Below, piece by piece: positions 52,104-59,743 of a stretch of DNA of 64,000 bases (its first letter is position 1; every line of letters starts with the position of its first letter). The notes below the pieces were generated by a model. That model was not told where the DNA came from. It ran no database searches and was given only the letters and a program-made list of their open reading frames with translations. The stretch comes from Dyella terrae (GTDB lineage Bacteria > Pseudomonadota > Gammaproteobacteria > Xanthomonadales > Rhodanobacteraceae): positions 2,311,213-2,375,212 of the forward strand of contig NZ_SIZZ01000001.1 of assembly GCF_004322705.1 (NCBI RefSeq). The letters run 5' to 3'. The translations under genes and the position numbers were made by a program.

Positions 52104-52403
52104 TCACTTCCTGGCTTGATTCAACGATTCGAAGAACTCCGCGAACTCATCATCCAACGACACGTTGCTCTCAAAGTGCCCGAGCGATGCATAAATGTTG
52201 TCGCCGGTGCCCTTAGAAAGGACCTCGGCGTGATAGTCACCACTATTCCAGAAGGTAATTCGAGCAACTACATTCGGCGCGTCAATATCCACATAAGCGG
52301 AAGGATTGGAACTCGGTACAGCCATCCAAATTCGCACATCCCGTCGATTGCACGGATGACGGGACCTGATGCTATTTACCCATGTAACGAAAACATCAAG
52401 CAC
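52104..52403 (-). CDS. TriTu-like immunity protein
   Basis: A 99-residue protein with a GTG start (GAGGAG 6 bp upstream). SAYVDIDAPNVVARITFWNS and GDYHAEVLSKGTGDNIYASL followed by GHFESNVSLDDEFAEFFESL match the pattern of the TriTu family of immunity proteins from polymorphic toxin systems. Such proteins neutralise a cognate toxin of Rhs or related kind. The toxin is not in this window. Assignment is by remembered pattern, not by search. Confidence 0.65.
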   Translation of the reverse strand: MLDVFVTWVNSIRSRHPCNRRDVRIWMAVPSSNPSAYVDIDAPNVVARITFWNSGDYHAEVLSKGTGDNIYASLGHFESNVSLDDEFAEFFESLNQARK

Positions 52404-52567
52404 CGCGATCTCCTCGGTGTTTCTGGCTTTGAAGGGCGGTCGACTTGAGGCTTCTCACGTCGCCTGGCTCCTGAGACGGCCTTCTCCACAGCGCTTCCCA
52501 AAGCTCTCAATACGACGATCCGCCCCAAATCATCGGCAACGCCAGCACCTAATGGCGGCGGGTTCAT
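52376..52567 (-). CDS. Short ORF, possible orphan toxin tail
   Basis: A 63-codon frame (MNPPPLGAGVADDLGRIVVL, then ALGSAVEKAVSGARRREKPQ) with AAGGCGAG before the ATG. It ends inside the TriTu-like gene. A stretch coding for GAGVADDLG next to an immunity gene could be the scrap of a toxin C-terminus, but this is speculative. Confidence 0.35.
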   Translation of the reverse strand: MNPPPLGAGVADDLGRIVVLRALGSAVEKAVSGARRREKPQVDRPSKPETPRRSRCLMFSLHG

Positions 52568-52598
52568 TTTCCACTCGCCTTAAAGCAATCTTCGACGT

Positions 52599-52967
52599 TC
52601 AGATGGGATAGTCGGACTCGTAAGGCATCTTTAGATCAACAACTGCAACACCGAATTCGTGCAACGCTGTGGCAAGACCAAGCCTCCCCCTGACCAGCTG
52701 GCTAGTAATCGTCGCAAAGTCGGATTCGCATGGATGATAGTTGTCGCTAAGAAACTTCACGTCCAGCTCCAAGAACCTGACATGAAAAAATGACTGCCCC
52801 GTAAACTTCGCGACACCCTGTCTGGTGAGGAACTGACAACCGGCCACGGAATTGGGATTGATCGGATAGATCCCCAGCCATGCCCGAAACTTTGGGTCTG
52901 ATGAAGGCATATCCGCAACCATCATTCGAAACATTTCAAGTGTGTTCCATACTTTTAAAATGTCCAT
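52599..52967 (-). CDS. Hypothetical protein of the immunity array
   Basis: A protein of 122 residues from the ATG at 52967 (MDILKVWNTLEMFRMMVADM); longer versions starting at 53018 or a GTG at 53039 are possible, the last overlapping the DUF6228-like gene by 7 bp. It contains FRAWLGIYPINPNSVAGCQF and ATALHEFGVAVVDLKMPYES. No family recognised. Size and placement fit an immunity protein. Confidence 0.55.
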   Translation of the reverse strand: MDILKVWNTLEMFRMMVADMPSSDPKFRAWLGIYPINPNSVAGCQFLTRQGVAKFTGQSFFHVRFLELDVKFLSDNYHPCESDFATITSQLVRGRLGLATALHEFGVAVVDLKMPYESDYPI

Positions 52968-53032
52968 GCCTAACCGCGCGCTCCTTACGCGCCTGTACTT
53001 CGTAGACGCACGCTCCATGAGAGGGCGCCCAT

Positions 53033-53428
53033 TCAGCACGCAACACTCTCAAAGAATTTCTGAGCCTCGCCGGCAATGACCGTCAAACGCCCCAGCTCGC
53101 TGCTAGTTCCCGCCGTAACACACCACTCTTCGGCACTACCGGGAAGCCCCTTAAGAGACACCGTGAAAGTCACGCTCCCGCCAGGGGAACAAGTCGCAGA
53201 GATATCGAACTCGCCTTCAAGCGTCGCCCAGGACTTCACTCCCTTCCAGGGAAGCGCACACGACGCCAGATCTTTAAACCATCCGGGAAGGCCCTGGGGA
53301 TCAGTGAACGCAGACACCCATTGCGTCGCAGTCACGCCATGGCCCTGGAGCTCTACGACGAACTCGTCGCCAAGGCGATCCAGGAATCGAACCTCACTGT
53401 CAGATGAAGCTGACCTAATGGCGAACAT
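53033..53428 (-). CDS. DUF6228-like immunity-type protein
   Basis: A 131-residue protein (MFAIRSASSDSEVRFLDRLG). EFVVELQGHGVTATQWVSAF, then LPGWFKDLAS, WATLEGEFDISATCSPGGSV and TFTVSLKGLPGSAEEW match the DUF6228 pattern, a family found in immunity islands. The start at 53428 has GAGAG 7 bp upstream. It starts 10 bp after the preceding gene's stop. Toxin partner unknown. Confidence 0.7.
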   Translation of the reverse strand: MFAIRSASSDSEVRFLDRLGDEFVVELQGHGVTATQWVSAFTDPQGLPGWFKDLASCALPWKGVKSWATLEGEFDISATCSPGGSVTFTVSLKGLPGSAEEWCVTAGTSSELGRLTVIAGEAQKFFESVAC

Positions 53429-53438
53429 TTCGGTGCTC

Positions 53439-53819
53439 TCAATGTTTGGGCCCTGCACGGATTGCATCGGAGAATTCCACATCAATCGCGTCCCGTAGGT
53501 TGGCAGGAAGAAGCCGATAGTCATCATCCCTAGCGGCCCGCTTTTCAGCCAGGTCGGTTGCCTTGTCGAACCCCGACCTGACCGAGCGGATCACAAGAAG
53601 CGTGCAGATCGCAAACTCCCGCTCGTGACCAACCTGCAGATGATGTGCCCCCAGCTCAATCACTTCATAAGGGAACCATTGCTGGGCTTTCTTCAGCTGA
53701 CCTCCCTGCTGGTTGATTACGAGACGCAGTGCCGCCTCATGGCGGTCTCGGTCCTGGCCGTAGTCGAGGCCGGCAATGAACCCGAGTTCGTTTTCGGTGA
53801 TTGTCTGGACCAGGTCCAT
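53439..53819 (-). CDS. Hypothetical protein of the immunity array
   Basis: A 126-residue protein (MDLVQTITENELGFIAGLDY), helical, with QWFPYEVIELGAHHLQVGHE and FDKATDLAEKRAARDDDYRL. GAGGGG lies 5 bp before the ATG. A C-terminal remnant of a second copy is found at 51579-51743. No family recognised; its pairing with DUF6228 and its duplication suggest an immunity role. Confidence 0.62.
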   Translation of the reverse strand: MDLVQTITENELGFIAGLDYGQDRDRHEAALRLVINQQGGQLKKAQQWFPYEVIELGAHHLQVGHEREFAICTLLVIRSVRSGFDKATDLAEKRAARDDDYRLLPANLRDAIDVEFSDAIRAGPKH

Positions 53820-54015
53820 GGTGCCCCTCGGCAAAGTTATTTTGCGACTCCACAAATTTCCGCCGACATCACTGAGCCTGGCAAAGGCCACATCGCTGGC
53901 AGAGATCAATACATCTGCGCCCCTAGATGTTCCTTTGTCACTGATGTCCGCCAAGGGTCTACAACAGACACTTCCAGGTCTGGTTTCACCATCGTCCTTT
54001 CGAAGTCCCGATCTT

Positions 54016-54336
54016 CTAAGTTCTGCGCGTTTTGAATGCAATCCACGTAACGATCGGATACGAAACAAGAGCTGCGATGATCGCCGGGACGAAGATCATC
54101 TGCCGGAGGATGGATTTAAAGACAATCCCATCTGAGAGCGCTGGAACGCCCACCCACAGAAAGAATGTAACCACGGTAGTGCAAGCAACCGCAAATAGCG
54201 CCAGCAGGGCGACGCGCATGGATACGATGTCCAATCCGGCCTTTTTCCAAAGGAAGAGACTAATCGCCAGGCCAACCAGTGCCGCTGGAAGCACCAGTAT
54301 GCAGAACAGAAGAGCAAGCTCGGGATGAGTAATCAC
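54016..54336 (-). CDS. Small three-helix membrane protein
   Basis: A 106-residue protein with a GTG start (AGGAAG 7 bp upstream) and three hydrophobic helices (about residues 8-28, 40-62, 80-100). Immunity proteins against pore-forming toxins are often like this; no family is recognised. Between it and the gene at 53819 lie about 200 bp without a supported gene. Confidence 0.55.
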   Translation of the reverse strand: MITHPELALLFCILVLPAALVGLAISLFLWKKAGLDIVSMRVALLALFAVACTTVVTFFLWVGVPALSDGIVFKSILRQMIFVPAIIAALVSYPIVTWIAFKTRRT

Positions 54337-54377
54337 TGGTCGGCTTCCTGTGGCTTATCTTCCAGATGCGGGAGGCT

Positions 54378-54812
54378 TTATTCGTGCCGTTCAAGCCAAC
54401 CTACCAGCCTCTTTGCAGGGTTGGCGCCCTGATCGAATACGCATCCAGTGAGTTCAACTGAGATCTGAGTGTCGTCACCATTCACGATCTTCAGCGTTTC
54501 GAAAACATCCGTAGGCGAAGACGCGCAATCAGAAGCCTGTCGAACGGCTCGGCTCACAAGGTTTTCCACGTTGCGCCACTCCTCACTTGACAGCTTTCGC
54601 GACGGCGAGGCTTTCAAACCCTTCCGCTCGATACTCTGCGTAGTGCGATCCAAAAACCGTACTGAGCCGCAACTTCTGCCTCGTGGGCGTGGCCCCCATG
54701 CACTCATGTAGGTAACGCTTTTCAGCATGGGTTGTTCCTTACCAGAGGCATGGGCGCTCACTGACATCGCACTTGCGGCCGCGATTGGCGATAGGATTCG
54801 AGACCAGCTCAT
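54378..54812 (-). CDS. Small exported protein, unknown
   Basis: A 144-residue protein with a signal peptide (MSWSRILSPIAAASAMSVSA). The mature part holds RSCGSVRFLDRTTQSIERKG and DCASSPTDVFETLKIVNGDD, with three cysteines that could give a disulfide. It is at the upstream end of the array. A periplasmic immunity role is conceivable, not shown. Confidence 0.55.
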   Translation of the reverse strand: MSWSRILSPIAAASAMSVSAHASGKEQPMLKSVTYMSAWGPRPRGRSCGSVRFLDRTTQSIERKGLKASPSRKLSSEEWRNVENLVSRAVRQASDCASSPTDVFETLKIVNGDDTQISVELTGCVFDQGANPAKRLVGWLERHE

Positions 54813-54988
54813 CCTTACCCCCGAGAAATCGGCTTCAGAACTACCGCGATATTCTGAGCGTCAGCCGGCTTGCCTTGGGCGTGAAGCTGGCATCCGCGCG
54901 CATGGAGGTCGCTCATTCCGGACTCAGTCACAAGAAGGGGCGGCATCACTGCCACCCCTTTCTTAGTAACTTAATTGCGATGTCCGGC

Positions 54989-55720
54989 TTAACCGCACTT
55001 CGAATACCCACAATTCAAACAAGTCTGACACCCATCCATCAGCACCAGCGCCTTCGTATTGCACTTGGCGCAAAGGGTCGCCCCGGCCGGGAAGCCATTT
55101 TCCGACGCGCTCTCAGCAGCGCCAGCCTCTGCCTTCTTGCCTTCATAAGCCGCCCGCTTCTCAGCGATCAACTTCTTGGTGGATTCGTCCATATCGGGAT
55201 CATGGATGAGCCCGATGGTTTTCATGTGCTGCTCGATCACCGCGCCGATCTCGGCGACGATGCTGGGCATGTAGATGCCGCCGGCTTTGAAGTAGCCGCC
55301 GCGGGGGTCGAAGACGGCCTTCATCTCCTCTACCAGGAAGGTGACGTCGCCGCCTTTGCGGAAGACGGCGGAGATGATGCGGGTGAGGGCCACGATCCAC
55401 TGGAAGTGGTCCATGTTCTTCGAGTTGATGAAGATCTCGAAGGGGCGGCGCTGCTCATGGGGGGTGCCGGCGTTGAGGACGATGTCGTTGACGGTGACGT
55501 ACAACGCGTGCTCGAACAGCGGTGATTTGATCTTGTAGGTGGAGCCGACGAGCATCTCGGGACGCTCAAGGCTCTCGTGCATCTGGATCACCTCGGCCAT
55601 GGGCGCTTCGCGGGAAGCGGCCGGCGTGGCGGAGGGTGCCGGTGCGGCGGGGGTGGCTGCCTTGTCCTCGGGCTTGACGACGTTGTAGCCCTTGATCTTC
55701 TTTTCGATCTTGATCGCCAT
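54989..55720 (-). CDS. nrdJb: Class II ribonucleotide reductase C-terminal subunit (NrdJb)
   Basis: A 243-residue protein holding the C-terminal part of a split adenosylcobalamin-dependent ribonucleotide reductase, as in Pseudomonas NrdJab. After a flexible Pro/Ala-rich N-terminus (AATPAAPAPSATPAAS) comes the TSCPD-type domain (YKIKSPLFEHALYVTVNDIV, WIVALTRIISAVFRKGGDVT). The end is a Cys cluster (LCAKCNTKALVLM, CQTCLNCGYSKC). These cysteines re-reduce the active-site disulfide in class II enzymes. Here it is separated from nrdJa by the histone-like gene and hairpins. Confidence 0.88.
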   Translation of the reverse strand: MAIKIEKKIKGYNVVKPEDKAATPAAPAPSATPAASREAPMAEVIQMHESLERPEMLVGSTYKIKSPLFEHALYVTVNDIVLNAGTPHEQRRPFEIFINSKNMDHFQWIVALTRIISAVFRKGGDVTFLVEEMKAVFDPRGGYFKAGGIYMPSIVAEIGAVIEQHMKTIGLIHDPDMDESTKKLIAEKRAAYEGKKAEAGAAESASENGFPAGATLCAKCNTKALVLMDGCQTCLNCGYSKCG

Positions 55721-55775
55721 GGTCGTGTGCTTCTTGTCTGGATGCGTTGGCGCGAGGAGCGGCGTGGGCCGGAGA

Positions 55776-55808
55776 CGCGCCGGCCCGGCGCAAAGGCCGG
55801 GCCGGGCG
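55776..55808. terminator. GC-rich hairpin between histone-like gene and nrdJb
   Basis: CGCGCCGGCCCGGC and GCCGGGCCGGGCG pair over a short loop. TTTT follows on the plus strand (55809-55812), the poorer side for a minus-strand transcript. It may attenuate read-through to nrdJb. Confidence 0.5.
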
Positions 55809-55820
55809 TTTTAAAGCAAC

Positions 55821-56393
55821 TTACTTCTTCTTGCGGGCGACCTTGCGGGCCGGCTTGCGCGCAGCCTTGGTTGCCTTCTTGCTGGCAGTGGACCGCTTGA
55901 CGGCCTTGGCGGCCGTCTTCTTCTTGCCTGCAGCCTTCTTGGGGGCTGCCTTACGGGTTGCGGCCTTCTTGGCCGTCTTCTTGCTGCTGACCTTCTTTGC
56001 AGCCTTGCGGGCCGTCTTCTTCACGGCCTTCTTGGCGACTTTCTTTGCAGCGGCCTTGCGGGCGCCGGTCTTCTTGACGGCCTTCTTCACGGCCTTCTTG
56101 GCAGCTGCCTTGCGGGCCGTCTTCTTCACGGCCTTCTTGGCAGCCTTCTTCGCGGTCTTCTTGACGGCCTTCTTGGCGCCAGCAGCCTTCTTGGTCGAAG
56201 CCTTCTTCGCCGTCTTCTTGGCGGAAGCCTTCTTCACGGCCTTCTTGGCGGTCTTCTTGGCGCCAGCAGCCTTCTTGGCACCTGCGGCCTTCTTGGCCGG
56301 CTTGCGACGGGCCTTCTTGGCCGGGGCAGCAGCGGCCGGAGCTTCGGCAGCGGCGGTGTTTTCAACAGCGTTCATTTCGGTATCGATGGACAT
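55821..56393 (-). CDS. Histone H1-like Ala/Lys-rich protein
   Basis: A 190-residue protein composed almost wholly of Ala and Lys (AKKA, KKTAKKA, KKAVKK repeats) after a short acidic start (MSIDTEMNAVENTAAAEAPA). It belongs to the bacterial histone H1-like group (AlgP, Hc1 type), which binds and compacts DNA without sequence specificity. The repetitive DNA makes length variation between strains likely. It is wedged between nrdJa and nrdJb, each side with a hairpin, so it may have its own promoter in 56394-56480. Confidence 0.85.
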   Translation of the reverse strand: MSIDTEMNAVENTAAAEAPAAAAPAKKARRKPAKKAAGAKKAAGAKKTAKKAVKKASAKKTAKKASTKKAAGAKKAVKKTAKKAAKKAVKKTARKAAAKKAVKKAVKKTGARKAAAKKVAKKAVKKTARKAAKKVSSKKTAKKAATRKAAPKKAAGKKKTAAKAVKRSTASKKATKAARKPARKVARKKK

Positions 56394-56480
56394 GTGGGTT
56401 TCCCCTCCGACGTTGGTTCAGTACTTGGCGTGGGCCTACGGGTAGTTATCAACAAGGCTTCGAACGTGGTTCCGGGAACA

Positions 56481-56510
56481 GGCCGGCAGCTTTCAGTCAA
56501 GCTGCCGGCC
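56481..56510. terminator. Hairpin after nrdJa
   Basis: GGCCGGCAGCTT and AAGCTGCCGGCC form a perfect 12-bp stem over a 6-nt loop, beginning 6 bp after the nrdJa stop. No T-tract follows in the minus direction. It probably ends or attenuates the nrdJa transcript. Confidence 0.65.
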
Positions 56511-56515
56511 TGTGC

Positions 56516-58678
56516 TCAGAACTTACCGTAATAGCCTTCCTTCAAAGCATCAAAGAGGTTGGCCGCGGTGTGCATTTCACCGTCGTACTCCACCTCTTCA
56601 TTGCCTTTCAGTTCGATAACGCTACCGTCTTCTAATTCGAAGCGGTAGAGGGTGCTCTCAAGATCGGCCTCTTTGACCAGCACGCCCTGGAACGCGGCGG
56701 GGTTGAATCGGAACGTCGTGCAACCCTTGAGGCCCTGTTTATAAGCGTAAAAATAGATGTCTTTGAAATCTTCGTAAGGATAATCGGTCGGGACATTCGC
56801 TGTCTTGGAAATCGACGAGTCGATCCATTTTTGCGAGGCCGCCTGGATGTCGACGTGCTCTTTGGGGCTGATGTCGTCGGCCGAAACGAAGTATTCGGGC
56901 AGCTTGGCCTGGGCGTCATCGGTGAACGGCATGGCCTGCGCATTGATCAGGGCGCGGTAGGCCAGCAGCTCGTAGCTGTACACCTCGACCTTCTCTTTCG
57001 TCTTGCGACCCTCGCGGATCACGTTGCGCGAATAGTGGTGGGCGAAGCTCGGCTCGATGCCGTTGCTGGCGTTGTTGGCCAGCGACAGGGAAATGGTGCC
57101 GGTGGGCGCGATCGAGCTGTGGTGGGTGAAGCGCGCGCCGGTTTCGGCCAGGTCCGCCACCAGGTTCGGGGCCACCTCGGCCACGCGCTGCATGTAGCGG
57201 CTGTACTTGGCGTGCAGGATGCGGCCGGGGATCGTGTCGCCGGCCTTGTAGCCGTCGGCGACCATTTCCGGGCGCTTGCGCAGCATGTCGCCGGTGACGG
57301 TGAAGTCCTTGAGCAGGATCGGGGCCGGGCCCTTTTCCCGGGCAAGCTCAAGCGCGACTTCCCAGCCGGCGACCGCCATTTCGCGGGACACGTCTTCGGT
57401 GAAGGACACCGCGTCGGCGTTGCCGTAGCGCAACTTGAGCATGGTGAGGGTCGAACCCAGGCCCAGGAAGCCCATGCCGTGACGGCGCTTGGAGAGGATT
57501 TCGTTGCGCTGCTGTTCCAGCGGCAGGCCGTTGATCTCCACCACGTTGTCGAGCATGCGGGTGAAGATCTTCACCACCTCGCGGTATTCGTCCCAGTCGA
57601 AACGGGCCTTGGGGCCGAAGGGATCGCGCACGAAGGTGGTGAGGTTGATCGAGCCCAGGAGGCAGGAGCCGTAGGGCGGCAACGGCTGCTCGCCGCAGGG
57701 GTTGGTGGCGCGGATGTGCTCGCACCACCAGTTGTTGTTCATCTCGTTGACCTTGTCGATCAGGATGAAACCCGGCTCGGCGAAGTCATACGTGGACACC
57801 ATGATCATGTCCCACAGGTGCCGCGCGCGGATGTGGCCGTAGATCTTGCAGGCGACCAGGCCGTCTTCGCGCTCGACGTAGTTTTCGTGGGTCGGCCACT
57901 CGCGCCACACCACCTTGGCGGCGTCGGTGAGGTCGACCTCGTCCTGCTCCTTGACGTGCACCGGGAAGACCAGCGGCCAGTCCTGGTCGTGCTCGACGGC
58001 CTGCATGAAGCCGTCGGTGACCAGCAGCGACAGGTTGAACTGGCGCAGGCGACCGTCTTCGCGCTTGGCGCGGATGAATTCCTTCACGTCCGGATGGCTG
58101 ACGTCGAACGTGCCCATCTGCGCGCCACGACGGCCACCGGCCGAGGACACGGTGAAGCACATCTTGTCGTAGATATCCATGAAGGACAGCGGGCCGCTGG
58201 TGTAGGCGCCGGCACCGGAGACGTAGGCGCCGCGCGGACGCAGCGTCGAGAATTCGTAGCCGATGCCGCAGCCGGCTTTCAGCGTGAGGCCGGCCTCGTG
58301 CACCTTCTCCAGGATGTCGTCCATGGAGTCGCGGATCGTGCCGGACACGGTGCAGTTGATCGTGGAGGTGGCGGGCTTGTGTTCCAGCGCGCCCGCGTTG
58401 GACGTGATGCGGCCGGCGGGAATGGCACCGCGGCGCAGGGCCCAGAGGAAGCGTTCGTTCCAGTGTTCGCGAAGTTCCGGCGTGGCTTCGACGTCGGACA
58501 AAGCGCGCGCGACGCGCTGGTAAGTCTCGTCGACGCTGCCGTCGACCGGCGCGCCCGTTTTCGATTTCAGGCGGTATTTCTTGTCCCAGATGTCGTAGGA
58601 CGCAGGTTGCAGCGGTATCACGGCGTTGCCATCTCGGTTGATTGTCTTACCCACGGCTGGTGCACGCAGTGTGCTCAT
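56516..58678 (-). CDS. nrdJa: Adenosylcobalamin-dependent ribonucleotide reductase, catalytic part (NrdJa)
   Basis: A 720-residue class II reductase that makes deoxyribonucleotides without oxygen, using B12. The start at 58678 (MSTLRAPAVGKTINRDGNAV) has AGGAAG upstream. Class motifs include KAGCGIGYEFSTLRPRG (Cys137), the active site NPCGEQPLPPYGSCLLGSIN (Cys328) and SIAPTGTISLSLANNASNGI. YFYAYKQGLKGCTTFRFNP is near the end. The C-terminal Cys pair is on the separate nrdJb gene. A two-box NrdR-like site lies about 120-170 bp upstream. Confidence 0.95.
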   Translation of the reverse strand: MSTLRAPAVGKTINRDGNAVIPLQPASYDIWDKKYRLKSKTGAPVDGSVDETYQRVARALSDVEATPELREHWNERFLWALRRGAIPAGRITSNAGALEHKPATSTINCTVSGTIRDSMDDILEKVHEAGLTLKAGCGIGYEFSTLRPRGAYVSGAGAYTSGPLSFMDIYDKMCFTVSSAGGRRGAQMGTFDVSHPDVKEFIRAKREDGRLRQFNLSLLVTDGFMQAVEHDQDWPLVFPVHVKEQDEVDLTDAAKVVWREWPTHENYVEREDGLVACKIYGHIRARHLWDMIMVSTYDFAEPGFILIDKVNEMNNNWWCEHIRATNPCGEQPLPPYGSCLLGSINLTTFVRDPFGPKARFDWDEYREVVKIFTRMLDNVVEINGLPLEQQRNEILSKRRHGMGFLGLGSTLTMLKLRYGNADAVSFTEDVSREMAVAGWEVALELAREKGPAPILLKDFTVTGDMLRKRPEMVADGYKAGDTIPGRILHAKYSRYMQRVAEVAPNLVADLAETGARFTHHSSIAPTGTISLSLANNASNGIEPSFAHHYSRNVIREGRKTKEKVEVYSYELLAYRALINAQAMPFTDDAQAKLPEYFVSADDISPKEHVDIQAASQKWIDSSISKTANVPTDYPYEDFKDIYFYAYKQGLKGCTTFRFNPAAFQGVLVKEADLESTLYRFELEDGSVIELKGNEEVEYDGEMHTAANLFDALKEGYYGKF

Positions 58679-58800
58679 CGGCTTCCTGACCTCGCGGAGC
58701 TTTCGGTTCTTGTTGTATGGCTCAGTCCTAAGCACTGCCTAAGCGCCTGGACTTTTCCCTGCCTTGGTATTCGACAACTCCCCCCAGAGCTGTCTTTGTG

Positions 58801-58848
58801 ACACCAGCACTTGTTAAAGGCTTGGCATCGATACACAACATGTTGTGG
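58801..58848. promoter_or_regulatory. Two-box NrdR-like operator upstream of nrdJa
   Basis: The box nearer the repeat array, ACACAACATGTTGTGG (58833-58848), contains the perfect palindrome CACAACATGTTGTG and fits the NrdR consensus acaCWAtATaTWGtgt at 13 of 16 positions. A weaker box, ACACCAGCACTTGTTA, is at 58801-58816, exactly 32 bp away, the spacing known for NrdR box pairs. NrdR is expected to repress this promoter. Confidence 0.75.
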
Positions 58849-58929
58849 TTGCAACGGAGTGGAAATTACCCCTGCGACTGGCCGATGTAAAGAGTCGATG
58901 ACGTGACGGAGGTATTCACGCCGGCTTGC

Positions 58930-59625
58930 TATATCGGAAGTCGTAGTTGAGGACGCTCGGACACATGCCCGGTGAGTGCATAACGTGGCGGCCTGTGGAT
59001 GCCGGCTTTCGCCGGCATGACGGCGCGTGGTGTGTGTGGCGGGCGTTTTGATCGGTCGTAGCAGAGCGCGCTCGGAAACGTGCTGGTGAGCGCACGATGT
59101 GGCGGTCCGTGGATGCCGGCTTTCGCCGGCATGACGGCACGTGGGGCGTGTGGCGTGGGGGGTGTGGCGGGCACTTTGATCGGTCGTAGCCGAGCGCGCT
59201 CGGACAGGTGCTGGTGAGTGCACGATGTGGCGGCCTGTGGATGCCGGCTTTCGCCGGCATGACGGCACGTGGGGTGTGTGGCTGACTTTTTGTTCGATCG
59301 AAGGGGAGCGCGCTCGGACACCTGCTGATGAGTGCAGGATGTGGCGGTCCATGGATGCCGGCTTTCGCCGGCATGACGGCGCGTGGGGTGTGTGGCGGGC
59401 TTTTGGTTCGATCGAAGCGGAGCGCGCTCGGACACGTGCTGGTGAGTGCACGATGTGGCGGTCCGTGGATGCCGGCTTTCGCCGGCATGACGGCGCGTGG
59501 CGTGTGTGGCGGGCTTTGGGTTCGATCGAAGCGGAGCGCGCTCGGACACGTGCTGGTGGGTGCACGATGTGGCGGCCTATGGATGCCGGCTTTCGCCGGC
59601 ATGACGGCGCGGGGAGTGTGCGGTG
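58930..59625. repeat. Tandem array of six 114-bp repeats with palindromic cores
   Basis: ATGCCGGCTTTCGCCGGCAT occurs at 58999, 59113, 59241, 59355, 59469 and 59583, spaced 114, 128, 114, 114 and 114 bp. Each unit also carries the palindrome GAGCGCGCTC followed by GGACACGTGCTGGTGAGTGC and a CACGATGTGGCGG block. The core is a REP-like element of the type found in Xanthomonadales. The long frames across it on both strands are a by-product of the 114-bp period (a multiple of three) and are not genes. Confidence 0.9.
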
Positions 59626-59743
59626 GAGGTTTTGATTGAGCGCGTTGCCTTGGAGAAATGAGGCGCCGACACCATAGGTGACGGAACCGTCCGTGCCGGT
59701 GAGGAGTCGAACGCCGGCCGTTTCAGATTGTTGAGGAGTCAGC

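Noticed and set aside
53625-54035. Plus-strand 136-codon frame in the immunity array
   Set aside because: It is antisense to the gene at 53439 and has no ribosome site or domain.
55747-56445. 232-codon plus-strand frame opposite the histone-like gene
   Set aside because: Translation gives Phe/Leu/Ala runs that mirror the Lys/Ala repeats; it is an antisense product of low complexity, not a membrane protein.
56831-58801. 656-codon plus-strand frame opposite nrdJa
   Set aside because: A shadow frame caused by high GC at third codon positions; nrdJa itself has all family motifs.
58930-59625. CRISPR array
   Set aside because: The units are about 114 bp, the conserved part is far longer than a CRISPR repeat, the spacers are nearly identical, and no cas gene is near.
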